From Oscillospiraceae bacterium (GTDB taxonomy: Bacteria; Bacillota; Clostridia; Oscillospirales; Ruminococcaceae), in contig BQOK01000001.1 in the NCBI GenBank assembly GCA_022835495.1, positions 1,364,001 to 1,428,000 on the forward strand: a stretch of 64,000 bases of DNA. The letters are read 5' to 3'. The notes below the pieces were generated by a model. That model had not been told where the DNA came from. It worked only from the letters and a program-made list of their open reading frames with translations, and ran no database searches. Both the position numbers and the translations under genes were made by a program. Below, piece by piece: positions 57,393 to 64,000 of this stretch (the stretch's first letter is position 1; each line of letters opens with the position of its first letter).

Positions 57393-58556
57393 ATGACTTT
57401 TTACGGTTATAAACGCCCGGACGGCCGGGTGGGCGTGCGCAACCATGTGCTGATTCTGCCCGCCAGCGTCTGCGCTTCGGACACCACCCGCATTATTGCA
57501 TCCCAGGTGACCGGCGCTGTTACTTTTAACAACCAGCTGGGCTGCAGCCAGGTACCTGTGGACCAGGCCTACACCATGGATGTGATGGCCGGGTTTGCCG
57601 CGAACCCCAACATTTACGGCACCGTGGTGGTGAGCCTGGGGTGCGAAAACTGCCAGATGGACCTGGTTGTGAAAGCCATTGAGGAGCGCACCAACAAGCC
57701 CATCCGGCAGGTGATCATCCAGGAGGCCGGCGGCACCCTGAAGGCCATTGAGGCGGCGGTGCGTTACGCCAAGGAGATGGTGGCCGAGGCCAGCCTTCTG
57801 CGCCGGGAGGAGTTCCCCATCAGCGAGCTGATTGTGGGCACCGAATGCGGCGGGTCTGACCCCACCAGCGGCCTGGCGGCGAACCCCCTGATCGGGCAGA
57901 TGAGCGATCTGTTGGTGGAGGCCGGCGCGACCACCGTTTTGAGCGAGACCACCGAGTTCATTGGGGGCGAGCACCTGCTGGCCGCCCGCGCGGTGAACCA
58001 GGAGGTACACGACCGCATCTATGAAATTGTGCATCGCTATGAAAAAAGCCTGCAGATGGTGGGCGAGGAGGTGCGCGAGGGCAACCCCAGCCCTGGCAAC
58101 AAGGCCGGCGGCCTGACCACCCTGGAGGAAAAGAGCCTGGGCTGCATCCATAAGGGCGGCCACGCCCCGGTGAGCAATGTGTATGACTACGCCAAGCCCC
58201 TGAAGAGCCACGAGGGCCTGGTGATCATGGATACCCCGGGCAACGACCCCTCTTCGGTAGCGGCCATGGTGGCGGGCGGCTGCCAGATTATTGTGTTCTC
58301 CAGCGGCCGCGGCACCCCCACCGGCAACCCCATTGCGCCGGTCATTAAGATCACCGGTAACCGGGAGACCTATAAAAAGATGAGCGACAACATTGATGTG
58401 GATGCAAGCCCCATTATCTATGGATCCAAGACCCTGGAGGGTATGGGCGGTGAGTTGCTGGACCTGGTAGTGAAAACAGCCAATGGGCAGCAGACCAAAG
58501 CCGAGAGCCTGGGCTATGTGGAGATCTCCATTGCCCGCGTCTGCAATTTCACCTGA
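57393..58556 (+). CDS. UxaA-family dehydratase, catalytic subunit
   Basis: A 387-residue C-terminal part of the altronate/galactarate dehydratase family. It has RPDGRVGVRNHVLILPASVCAS, Cys-rich VVSLGCENCQ, LIVGTECGGSDPTSGLAANP and GRGTPTGNPIAPVIKITGN in parts. The family uses an iron centre to dehydrate sugar acids to 2-keto-3-deoxy acids. With the SAF subunit it would process the product of the LarA-type isomerase. GAGGAGAAGG precedes the ATG. Confidence 0.92.
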   Translation: MTFYGYKRPDGRVGVRNHVLILPASVCASDTTRIIASQVTGAVTFNNQLGCSQVPVDQAYTMDVMAGFAANPNIYGTVVVSLGCENCQMDLVVKAIEERTNKPIRQVIIQEAGGTLKAIEAAVRYAKEMVAEASLLRREEFPISELIVGTECGGSDPTSGLAANPLIGQMSDLLVEAGATTVLSETTEFIGGEHLLAARAVNQEVHDRIYEIVHRYEKSLQMVGEEVREGNPSPGNKAGGLTTLEEKSLGCIHKGGHAPVSNVYDYAKPLKSHEGLVIMDTPGNDPSSVAAMVAGGCQIIVFSSGRGTPTGNPIAPVIKITGNRETYKKMSDNIDVDASPIIYGSKTLEGMGGELLDLVVKTANGQQTKAESLGYVEISIARVCNFT

Positions 58557-58618
58557 TGGATGCAGCCGCGCGCCGGTCCCGCTTTGGGGCAGTGAGCACG
58601 CGGTGAAAGGAGGCTGCG

Positions 58619-59506
58619 ATGCGATTTGTGCGATACAGGGCGGAGGGCGCGGAAGCTCTGGGCATACTGGATGCCGGAGGGGAACGCGTTGCGCCGCTGG
58701 AACAGTTTGAGGGGTGCGGCTTTGCCGATATGAACGAGCTGATCCGGGAGCTCGGCCCCGCCCAGCGGGGGGCGCTGGAGGCCTTTGCGCGGGGAGAAGC
58801 CCCGGCGGCGAGGCTGCTGCCCCTGGCCGAAGTGGAGCTGCTGGCCCCCATCGGGCGCCCGGTGCACGACATTTTGTGCGTTGGGGTGAACTACCAGGCC
58901 CATTTTGACGAGTGCGAGCGTGCGATCCAGATGAAGCAGGCGGCGGCAGCGGTGTACTTTGCCAAGCGTGCGTGCCGGCTGCTGGGGCCGGGAGAGGCGA
59001 TCGAGAGCCACCGGGCGCTGGACGAGGCGCTGGACTACGAGGTGGAGCTGGCGGTGGTGCTGGGCAAGGGCGGGCGCGACATCCCGCCGGAGCGGGCGGA
59101 GGAACACATTTTCGGCTACAGCGTGTTCAACGATGTGTCGGCCCGGACGCTGCAGAGCAGCCATGCACAGTGGCTGCGGGGCAAAAGCCTGGACGGGTTT
59201 GCAGTGATGGGGCCGGCCCTGGTGACGGGGGACGAGGTGGCCTTTCCGCCGGAGCTGGAGGTAGAGAGCCGGGTGAACGGCGAGGTGCGGCAGCACGCCA
59301 ACACGCGGGCGTTCATCCGTGGCGTGGCGGAAGTGATCAGCGAACTGTCGCGCGGGATGACGCTGGAGGCGGGGGACATCATTGCCACCGGGACCCCCGC
59401 GGGCGTGGGGATGGGATTTGACCCGCCCCGTTACATGAAGCCGGGGGATGTGGTGGAATGCGAGGTACAGGGCCTCGGCGTGCTGCGCAACCCCGTTAAA
59501 GAGTGA
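58619..59506 (+). CDS. fumarylacetoacetate hydrolase-fold enzyme
   Basis: A 295-residue FAH-superfamily protein. ILCVGVNYQAHFDE, metal-binding acids in LDYEVELAVVLGKGGRDIP (E-x-E...D) and GTPAGVGMGFDPP are typical. The family hydrolyses or decarboxylates beta-keto acids and acylpyruvates, or dehydrates 2,4-diketo acids. In this operon it may process a 2-keto-3-deoxy or diketo sugar acid; the exact step is unclear. AAAGGAGG precedes the ATG. Confidence 0.9.
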   Translation: MRFVRYRAEGAEALGILDAGGERVAPLEQFEGCGFADMNELIRELGPAQRGALEAFARGEAPAARLLPLAEVELLAPIGRPVHDILCVGVNYQAHFDECERAIQMKQAAAAVYFAKRACRLLGPGEAIESHRALDEALDYEVELAVVLGKGGRDIPPERAEEHIFGYSVFNDVSARTLQSSHAQWLRGKSLDGFAVMGPALVTGDEVAFPPELEVESRVNGEVRQHANTRAFIRGVAEVISELSRGMTLEAGDIIATGTPAGVGMGFDPPRYMKPGDVVECEVQGLGVLRNPVKE

Positions 59507-59531
59507 TTGCAACAAAAAAGGAGAAAATACA

Positions 59532-60428
59532 ATGAGCAAAATCAGTTTTATGACGCCCGTGGTGACTGCTTTTAACCTGGACGGCTCCCTGGATGTGCAG
59601 GGCAATAAAAATGTTTACGAGCACCTGATCAAGGGCGGTGTGGACGGCATTGTGGTCATGGGCAGCACCGGCGAGTTCTTCAGCATGTCGATGCAGGACA
59701 AAAAGAAACTGGTGGATGTGGCCGCCGAAACCATCAAGGGCCGCACCCGGCTGCTGATCGGCGCCAGCTGCATGGATTGGCGCGAGACCGTGGAACTGGG
59801 GAACTACGCCATCGACGCGGGCGCTGAGGCCGTGATGATCGTTCCGCCCTATTACTTTGCCTTGAGCGACGCCAGTGTGATGGAGTATTACGGCAAGGTG
59901 GCCCCCGCCATTCACGGCGATATCCTGCTGTACAACTTCCCGGACCGCACCGGCTACGACCTGAAACCTGAGATCATTCTTGAACTGGCCCGCGCACACA
60001 AGAACATCGTGGGCCTGAAGGATACAGTGGAAAAAATGGGGCACACCCGCGAAGTGATCAAAGCCCTGCGGCCTGAGTTCCCCGAGTTCGAGATTCTGTC
60101 CGGCTACGACGACAACCTGGTACATAATGTGATGAGCGGCGGCAATGGCTGCATCGGCGGCCTTTCGAATCTGGCGCCTGAGATCACCAGCGCCTGGGCC
60201 AAGGCCGTGCGCGAGGGCGATCTGGAAGGTATGATAAAAGGGCAGCGCACCATTGACCAGATGATGGACCTGTACGCCATTGGTACCCCCTTTATTCCCA
60301 TCAGCAAACGCGCCATGCAGCTGCGCGGCATTGAAATCAGCGACACCTGCACGGTGCCCTTCCTGCCTGCCACTGCAGATCAGGAAGCGCAGATCAAGGC
60401 CTTTATGACCCGTGTGGGCCTGCTGTGA
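59532..60428 (+). CDS. DapA/NAL family aldolase (2-keto-3-deoxy acid aldolase-like)
   Basis: A 298-residue class I aldolase barrel. GSTGEFFSMS is the pyruvate-carboxylate site, Tyr in LYNFPDRTG and Schiff-base Lys in IVGLKDT. The family includes dihydrodipicolinate synthase, N-acetylneuraminate lyase and KDG aldolase. Operon context argues for pyruvate-releasing cleavage of a 2-keto-3-deoxy sugar acid rather than lysine synthesis. AAAAGGAG lies close upstream. It ends the operon. Confidence 0.9.
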   Translation: MSKISFMTPVVTAFNLDGSLDVQGNKNVYEHLIKGGVDGIVVMGSTGEFFSMSMQDKKKLVDVAAETIKGRTRLLIGASCMDWRETVELGNYAIDAGAEAVMIVPPYYFALSDASVMEYYGKVAPAIHGDILLYNFPDRTGYDLKPEIILELARAHKNIVGLKDTVEKMGHTREVIKALRPEFPEFEILSGYDDNLVHNVMSGGNGCIGGLSNLAPEITSAWAKAVREGDLEGMIKGQRTIDQMMDLYAIGTPFIPISKRAMQLRGIEISDTCTVPFLPATADQEAQIKAFMTRVGLL

Positions 60429-60487
60429 CCTGTTTTGATTTTTCCAATCCTCTACTCTCTTTTCTCTCTCTGCGTTTGGCAGAAACG

Positions 60488-60520
60488 GAGCGCCGCCCTT
60501 GGGGGCGGCGCTCTGTTTTT
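60488..60520 (+). terminator. terminator of the sugar-acid operon
   Basis: GAGCGCCGCCC and GGGCGGCGCTC arms around TTGG, then TGTTTTTT. Confidence 0.92.
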
Positions 60521-60602
60521 TGCGCTGCGTGCCGGTCCGATCGCGGGAGCGGCGGTTTTTCGGCGAACATTGGGGGAGCCTTGAAGGCATACTTATATAA
60601 GC

Positions 60603-60631
60603 TTGACAGCAGGCATTGGAGGCACTACCAT
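60603..60631 (+). promoter_or_regulatory. promoter of the GNAT gene
   Basis: TTGACA (60603-60608), 17-base spacer, TACCAT (60626-60631). The stretch 60521-60602 shows nothing else. Confidence 0.55.
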
Positions 60632-60699
60632 TAAAAAGAGTTCAATTGCCTTGAGCTCAAAGGAAAATGAAACGATCGGTAGAAACGCGGGGGGGCTTT

Positions 60700-61137
60700 A
60701 TGAATATCAGAGAAGCCGGGGAAGAAGATCTTTATGGGCTGCTGAAACTGTATACGCAGCTGCATGAGAACCCAATGCCCAGAATGGATCAGCAGCTTTT
60801 GCAGCTTTGGAACAGTATGGTGCAGGATGAAAATCATCACATCGTGATTGCACAGGAGGGGAACAAGATTGTTTCGTCCTGTGTTCTTGTTATAGTACCG
60901 AATCTTACACACGGCCAGCGGCCATATGCGCTGATCGAAAACGTGATAACCAGCGAGGCATTCAGAAACCAGGGGCTTGCATCTGCCTGCCTCGCGTTTG
61001 CAAAACAAATTGCAGTGGAGCATCATTGCTATAAAATAATGCTGCTCACTGGCAGCAAGAAAGAAAATACGCTGAATTTTTACCGCAAAGCAGGTTATAA
61101 TTCTGAGGATAAAACTGCATTCGTCCAGTGGCTGTAG
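60700..61137 (+). CDS. GNAT family N-acetyltransferase
   Basis: A 145-residue acetyltransferase: IREAGEEDLYGLLKLYTQL at the start, the acetyl-CoA loop SEAFRNQGLASACLAFA, and FYRKAGY near the end. The acceptor is unknown. ATG at 60700 follows GGGGGG; an in-frame ATG 11 codons upstream has a weaker AAAGGAAA. GC is lower than in the flanking operons, hinting at separate acquisition. Confidence 0.9.
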   Translation: MNIREAGEEDLYGLLKLYTQLHENPMPRMDQQLLQLWNSMVQDENHHIVIAQEGNKIVSSCVLVIVPNLTHGQRPYALIENVITSEAFRNQGLASACLAFAKQIAVEHHCYKIMLLTGSKKENTLNFYRKAGYNSEDKTAFVQWL

Positions 61138-61173
61138 GCCAAGGCGCAGCAGGGCTGCGGGCGGCGCAAAAAA

Positions 61174-61198
61174 GGCCCGGAAGCATTGACTTCCGGGC
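61174..61198 (-). terminator. terminator of the pyrophosphatase gene
   Basis: GCCCGGAAG and CTTCCGGGC arms, followed by TTTTTTG on the minus strand. Confidence 0.88.
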
Positions 61199-61224
61199 AG
61201 CGTATTTCTGGGGAAAAGAATCGT

Positions 61225-61758
61225 TTATTTGCAATAGGCCTCGATATAGGCTTCACGGCATTTGTCGATGATTTCCATAGCGGCCTCGCGGCCCTGCTCC
61301 TCGTTTACCACTGTTTCTTTATCCTCCAGGTTTTTATATACCTGGAAAAAGTGGCGCATTTCGGTAAAAATGTGGGCGGGGAGGTCTGAGATGTCATGAT
61401 AGGTGTTATAAGTGGGGTCGCTGAAAGGAATGGCAAGGATTTTTTCATCCAGCTTGCCGCCGTCCAGCATGGTGAACACGCCGATGGGGTAGCAGCGCAC
61501 CAGGCTCATGGGCTGGATCACCTCGCTGGAGAGCACCAGTACATCCAGGGGATCGCCGTCGTCTGAGAGGGTGCGGGGGATCAGCCCATAGTTGGCGGGG
61601 TAGTGGGTTGAGGTGTAAAGGATCCGGTCGAGAATGATCATACCGGTTTCTTTGTCCAGCTCGTATTTTTTCTTGGAGCCTTTTTCGATCTCGATCACGG
61701 CCACAAAATCCTCAGCGGTGATGCGGGCGGGGTTCATATCATGCCAAATGTTCGACAT
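61225..61758 (-). CDS. ppa: inorganic pyrophosphatase (family I)
   Basis: Hydrolyses pyrophosphate to drive biosynthesis. The 177-residue protein has the family I signature DGDPLDVLVLS with its three Asp residues, plus EIEKGSKKKYELDKETG and YPANYGLIPRT. ATG at 61758 is chosen (AAGGATGG upstream); in-frame ATG codons 3-7 residues upstream are possible. It is monocistronic, with a TATAAT about 87 bases upstream. Confidence 0.95.
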   Translation of the reverse strand: MSNIWHDMNPARITAEDFVAVIEIEKGSKKKYELDKETGMIILDRILYTSTHYPANYGLIPRTLSDDGDPLDVLVLSSEVIQPMSLVRCYPIGVFTMLDGGKLDEKILAIPFSDPTYNTYHDISDLPAHIFTEMRHFFQVYKNLEDKETVVNEEQGREAAMEIIDKCREAYIEAYCK

Positions 61759-61903
61759 CAGCGTTTCCATCCTTTCCATCCTGCGCCGCGCGGTTTTGTG
61801 AGGGCAGCCTGCGCGCGTCACGGTCAGTTTTATTATTATAACACATTCAAAAAGGCCGCGCCAGAGGGCGCGCGGCCACGGCGGAAATTTTTCTCGTAAA
61901 GCC

Positions 61904-61933
61904 TTGACATTTGCCCCCTGCCTATAGTATGAT
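61904..61933 (+). promoter_or_regulatory. promoter of the Arg-His-Gln tRNA cluster
   Basis: TTGACA (61904-61909), 18-base spacer, TATGAT (61928-61933). Confidence 0.75.
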
Positions 61934-61968
61934 ATTCAAGCAGCGTGACCGGTAAGGACAACGACTAA

Positions 61969-62045
<77 letters not shown>

Positions 62046-62049
62046 TATG

Positions 62050-62126
62050 GTGGCTATAGCGTAGCTGGTCAACGCGCCAGATTGTGGATCTGGAGATCGT
62101 GGGTTCGAACCCCACTAGCCACCCCA
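62050..62126 (+). tRNA. tRNA-His (anticodon GTG)
   Basis: Acceptor GTGGCTA pairs with TAGCCAC, discriminator C as in bacterial tRNA-His; anticodon loop TTGTGGA; CCA encoded. Four bases after tRNA-Arg. Confidence 0.95.
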
Positions 62127-62142
62127 TTTGAAAGTGGAAAGG

Positions 62143-62167
62143 CGAATTCGCAAGAGTTCGCTTTTTT
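62143..62167 (+). terminator. weak hairpin with T-run between tRNA-His and tRNA-Gln
   Basis: GCGAA and TTCGC arms followed by TTTTTT; may end the Arg-His transcript. Confidence 0.5.
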
Positions 62168-62173
62168 CTATAC

Positions 62174-62248
62174 TGGGCTGTCGCCAAGCGGTAAGGCACG
62201 GGACTTTGACTCCCGCATGCGTGGGTTCGAATCCCGCCAGCCCAACCA
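62174..62248 (+). tRNA. tRNA-Gln (anticodon TTG)
   Basis: Acceptor TGGGCTG pairs with CAGCCCA; anticodon loop CTTTGAC; T-loop TTCGAAT; CCA encoded. Confidence 0.95.
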
Positions 62249-62255
62249 AGAAAGA

Positions 62256-62288
62256 ACGGCCCAGGGAGCGGGTTCCCTGGGCCGTTTC
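62256..62288 (+). terminator. terminator of the tRNA cluster
   Basis: ACGGCCCAGGGA and TCCCTGGGCCGT arms, then TTC. Confidence 0.85.
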
Positions 62289-62383
62289 TGTTGTAAGGTA
62301 CACACAAAGATACACACTTCTGGCTTTAGAAACTTTTTTGATTTTTATGCGTCGCTAAACGGCAGCAGCTTGCGCACCTTATC

Positions 62384-62886
62384 ATTTCTATCTACGCCTC
62401 CCATGAGGAGCGCGACCTTTACAGCCGCCGAATGGCGGCTTTTTCTTTTGATTTCTATCCACGCTCCCCGTGAGGGGAGCGACGCAAGGTGGGCGTGCAG
62501 GCCGTCAAGGCCGTGATATTTCTATCCACGCTCCCCGTGAGGGGAGCGACGGGGCGGTTCGGCGAGACAATGGACGCGGCCGAATTTCTATCCACGCTCC
62601 CCGTGAGGGGAGCGACGTACGGGCTGCATTACCAAAAGCGCAGTATTTTTATTTCTATCCACGCTCCCCGTGAGGGGAGCGACCTCCGACCAATGGCAAA
62701 AACCGCATTGTATAGCCATTTCTATCCACGCTCCCCGTGAGGGGAGCGACGGGCCAGCTGGCAAAAGTGACGGGCCGGGATGGCGGATTTCTATCCACGC
62801 TCCCCGTGAGGGGAGCGACAGTACCACATGTTTACTAACCCTTTGCGTATGCTATTTCTATCCACGCTCCCCGTGAGGGGAGCGAC
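62384..62886 (-). CRISPR. type I-C-like CRISPR array, 8 repeats and 7 spacers
   Basis: Eight 33-base repeats begin at 62384, 62451, 62518, 62584, 62651, 62718, 62787 and 62854. Seven are identical; the first (62384-62416) has several changes. Spacers are 34, 34, 33, 34, 34, 36 and 34 bases. Read on the minus strand the repeat starts GTCGCTCCCC and ends GTGGATAGAAAT, the subtype I-C pattern with a GGGGAGCG-type hairpin. The degenerate repeat on the left marks the leader-distal end, so the array is transcribed from right to left. No cas genes are seen in the window. Confidence 0.95.
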
Positions 62887-63028
62887 TGCAAAGTTGAATA
62901 ATAAATCTTGAATTTGTTTGCGAAAGATTTGGATAAACAAACAATTCTATTTTAAATTTAATACGAAATTGGATTTTTGTAAAGGTCATAAAAGATAAAA
63001 ATGCTAAAATCTACCGAAATGTTTTAGA
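62887..63028 (-). promoter_or_regulatory. CRISPR leader
   Basis: AT-rich, non-coding stretch directly abutting the leader-side repeat, as expected for promoter and adaptation signals. Boundaries on the right are approximate. Confidence 0.65.
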
Positions 63029-63253
63029 AAAACAGGTGTGAAAGCCGCGTATCTTTTCTGTTCACTTGGCTTTCGCACCGAAACCCGTTTTATGATTGCT
63101 TTTATTGCGCTGGATAAGAAGTTTTATCCTATCTGAGGGAGGTAAAAGGCGGCGAACCGCAGAACAGCTTTCGCTACGGTGCGGCTATTTCTATAAGGTA
63201 TAACATGCTAGCGGAAGGGCAGCCAAGCTGTTTATGGCTTGGCTGCCCTTTTT
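63029..63253 (+). ncRNA. possible structured RNA ending in a terminator
   Basis: No ORF is supported here. Four hairpins occur in order. GGTGTGAAAGCC pairs with GGCTTTCGCACC (63035-63079), with an outer AAAAC/GTTTT. GGATAA pairs with TTATCC (63112-63129). CCGCA/TGCGG encloses AGC-TTTC-GCT (63157-63184). A 14-bp terminator stem (63215-63250) is followed by T's. I cannot assign it to a known RNA family and a clear promoter is lacking, so it may instead be unrelated hairpins. Confidence 0.35.
63215..63253 (+). terminator. terminator right of the CRISPR leader
   Basis: AAGGGCAGCCAAGC (63215-63228) pairs with GCTTGGCTGCCCTT (63237-63250), then TTT. Confidence 0.85.
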
Positions 63254-63316
63254 GGCCGCGCTCGTAAAAAAGCGCATGTTGAATTTGAAAATGTTTGTTC
63301 CCGGTAAGGCTGTGAT

Positions 63317-63745
63317 TTACAGAAATTTTTTGAGATTCTCGATGTTCCGCTGTTCCATTTCGACCTGTTTGCGAGCAAGGTCAACGATTTCTTCGCTGCC
63401 TTCTCCATATTGGTGAAGCTGCCTGGTGATGGTGGTAATGCCCATGGTGTTGCCCTGGATCATCATCTGGGCAATTTTGGAGGAAGAGGGGTCAAACATG
63501 GTCTGCATTTCAGTACTGACGGCGGTCATGGCTTTAGCAACGGATTTTGGCTTTGGCGGTTTACAGCGGGATTCCAACAGAATTTGGGCGGCGGATTGGT
63601 AGGCATGATCGTAATCTTGCAGTTGTTCCTGTATCGTGCCCGCAAGGGCGTTGTTGTGAACGAGCTTTAATACGTGCTGTGCAGCAGAGCGGCCTATGTC
63701 CGCATCCTGGCACAGAGAGCCCAACATTTCGGCGTCGTTTAACAT
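63317..63745 (-). CDS. small helical, ferritin-like hypothetical protein
   Basis: A 142-residue protein, almost wholly helical and rich in Gln, Met and Glu, that reads as four helices (about 3-30, 34-62, 70-108 and 112-140). LNDAEMLGSLCQDADIGR at the start and KIAQMMIQGNTMGITTI in the third helix resemble a family common in Clostridia that is usually left uncharacterised and looks ferritin-like. ATG at 63745 is chosen because AGAGGTG lies six bases upstream; ATG 63763 is the alternative. Function unknown. It is the nearest gene to the CRISPR leader but shows no Cas motif. Confidence 0.75.
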   Translation of the reverse strand: MLNDAEMLGSLCQDADIGRSAAQHVLKLVHNNALAGTIQEQLQDYDHAYQSAAQILLESRCKPPKPKSVAKAMTAVSTEMQTMFDPSSSKIAQMMIQGNTMGITTITRQLHQYGEGSEEIVDLARKQVEMEQRNIENLKKFL

Positions 63746-63870
63746 ATGATTCACCTCTGCCATAGTTTGCCCACGAATCCTGTGGAGATACCCAAAGCAG
63801 AGGAGCGGTGCGGTGCACCCCGTGCCACGCAGCCCTGTTTTTCTGTTGTAACAATACAAACAGGTATGAT

Positions 63871-64000
63871 TCACTCCTTGTTGGGGGCAATGTCAAACAC
63901 GGGCGGCTTTGGCAGAGCGGCAAGTGCGGGGCCAGAAGAAACAGTGTGCACGGTGAGATATTGACGGGGGTGAGCGGTGGTGAGCACCATCTTTTGGCGC
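63871..64000 (-). CDS. C-terminal end of a gene running off the right edge
   Basis: A minus-strand frame enters from the window edge and reads 42 residues (VLTTAHPRQYLTVHTVSSG, then PKPPVFDIAPNKE) to a TGA at 63873-63871. Codon use fits coding sequence, but too little is visible to name it. It could be upstream of, and cotranscribed with, the helical protein gene. Confidence 0.4.
   Translation of the reverse strand, partial: RQKMVLTTAHPRQYLTVHTVSSGPALAALPKPPVFDIAPNKE

Noticed and set aside
59532-60428. dapA for lysine synthesis
   Set aside because: The family fits, but operon context with GntP, LarA-type and UxaA genes points to sugar-acid cleavage.
62296-62320. TACACAC direct repeat after the tRNA-Gln terminator as an attachment site
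   Set aside because: Only seven bases repeated once within 12 bases, with no recombinase nearby.
62470-62876. Short open frames across the CRISPR array with repeated STLPVRGAT-like peptides
   Set aside because: They are translations of the CRISPR repeats.
63317-63745. cas gene next to the CRISPR leader
   Set aside because: The protein is a short four-helix type with no Cas1, Cas2 or Cas4 motif.

Overview
The window looks like chromosome of a GC-rich, low-redundancy gut Firmicute. The best fit is the Oscillospirales/Ruminococcaceae (a Faecalibacterium-, Gemmiger- or Subdoligranulum-like anaerobe). Reasons: strong AGGAGG ribosome sites, sigma-A promoters of the TTGACA-17-TATAAT kind, frequent GTG/TTG starts, a BofC-like protein, CoA-disulfide reductase and thioredoxin without oxygen-respiration genes, and glycan and sugar-acid operons typical of the gut. 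The assignment is inferred from gene content and style, not from a marker gene.

Left part (1-32 kb) is mostly housekeeping. It holds a partial FkbH-like gene, a BofC-like gene and a class A penicillin-binding protein whose best start is an ATC codon. Next come an ACT protein-hom-thrB-lysC operon, whose lysC carries an internal ribosome site for a separate regulatory subunit, then MATE, M28-type peptidase, transaldolase, TrkH, ZIP, rhodanese and DUF308 genes. These are followed by a PadR/DUF4097 envelope operon with a palindrome over its promoter, a CPBP protease, AlkC-like repair protein, tadA, fabG, a GH25 lysozyme and an AI-2E family exporter. A thiol-redox block (Crp/Fnr regulator, trxA, CoA-disulfide reductase-rhodanese, DsrE), mntP, an EamA exporter and an orphan oligopeptide-binding lipoprotein close this part.

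32.4-34.1 kb is an accessory patch: tRNA-Gly and tRNA-Leu, then an AT-rich islet with a small membrane protein divergent from a ribbon-helix-helix regulator, and an ORF broken by an in-frame TAG. After brnQ comes a glycan locus (35.7-50.7 kb). One arm has a GH78 rhamnosidase-like enzyme plus an ABC sugar importer. A second has a ROK repressor and an HSL-type esterase. A third has GH38 alpha-mannosidase, ROK sugar kinase, SIS isomerase, RpiB-type isomerase, class II aldolase and rhamnulokinase. All three promoters carry the same TTAGTAAAC-type sequence, so the ROK protein probably controls the whole locus.

Further right are a pentapeptide-repeat protein whose promoter grows out of a palindromic repeat, a second MATE exporter, and an IclR-controlled sugar-acid operon (53.0-60.4 kb). 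That operon has a GntP permease, a LarA-type nickel-pincer isomerase, a split UxaA dehydratase, a fumarylacetoacetase-fold hydrolase and a DapA-family aldolase. It reads as a complete import, epimerise, dehydrate and cleave route. The window ends with GNAT, inorganic pyrophosphatase, three tRNAs (Arg, His, Gln), an 8-repeat type I-C CRISPR array on the minus strand with its leader to the right, a possible structured RNA, and a small four-helix-like protein. No cas genes lie inside the window.
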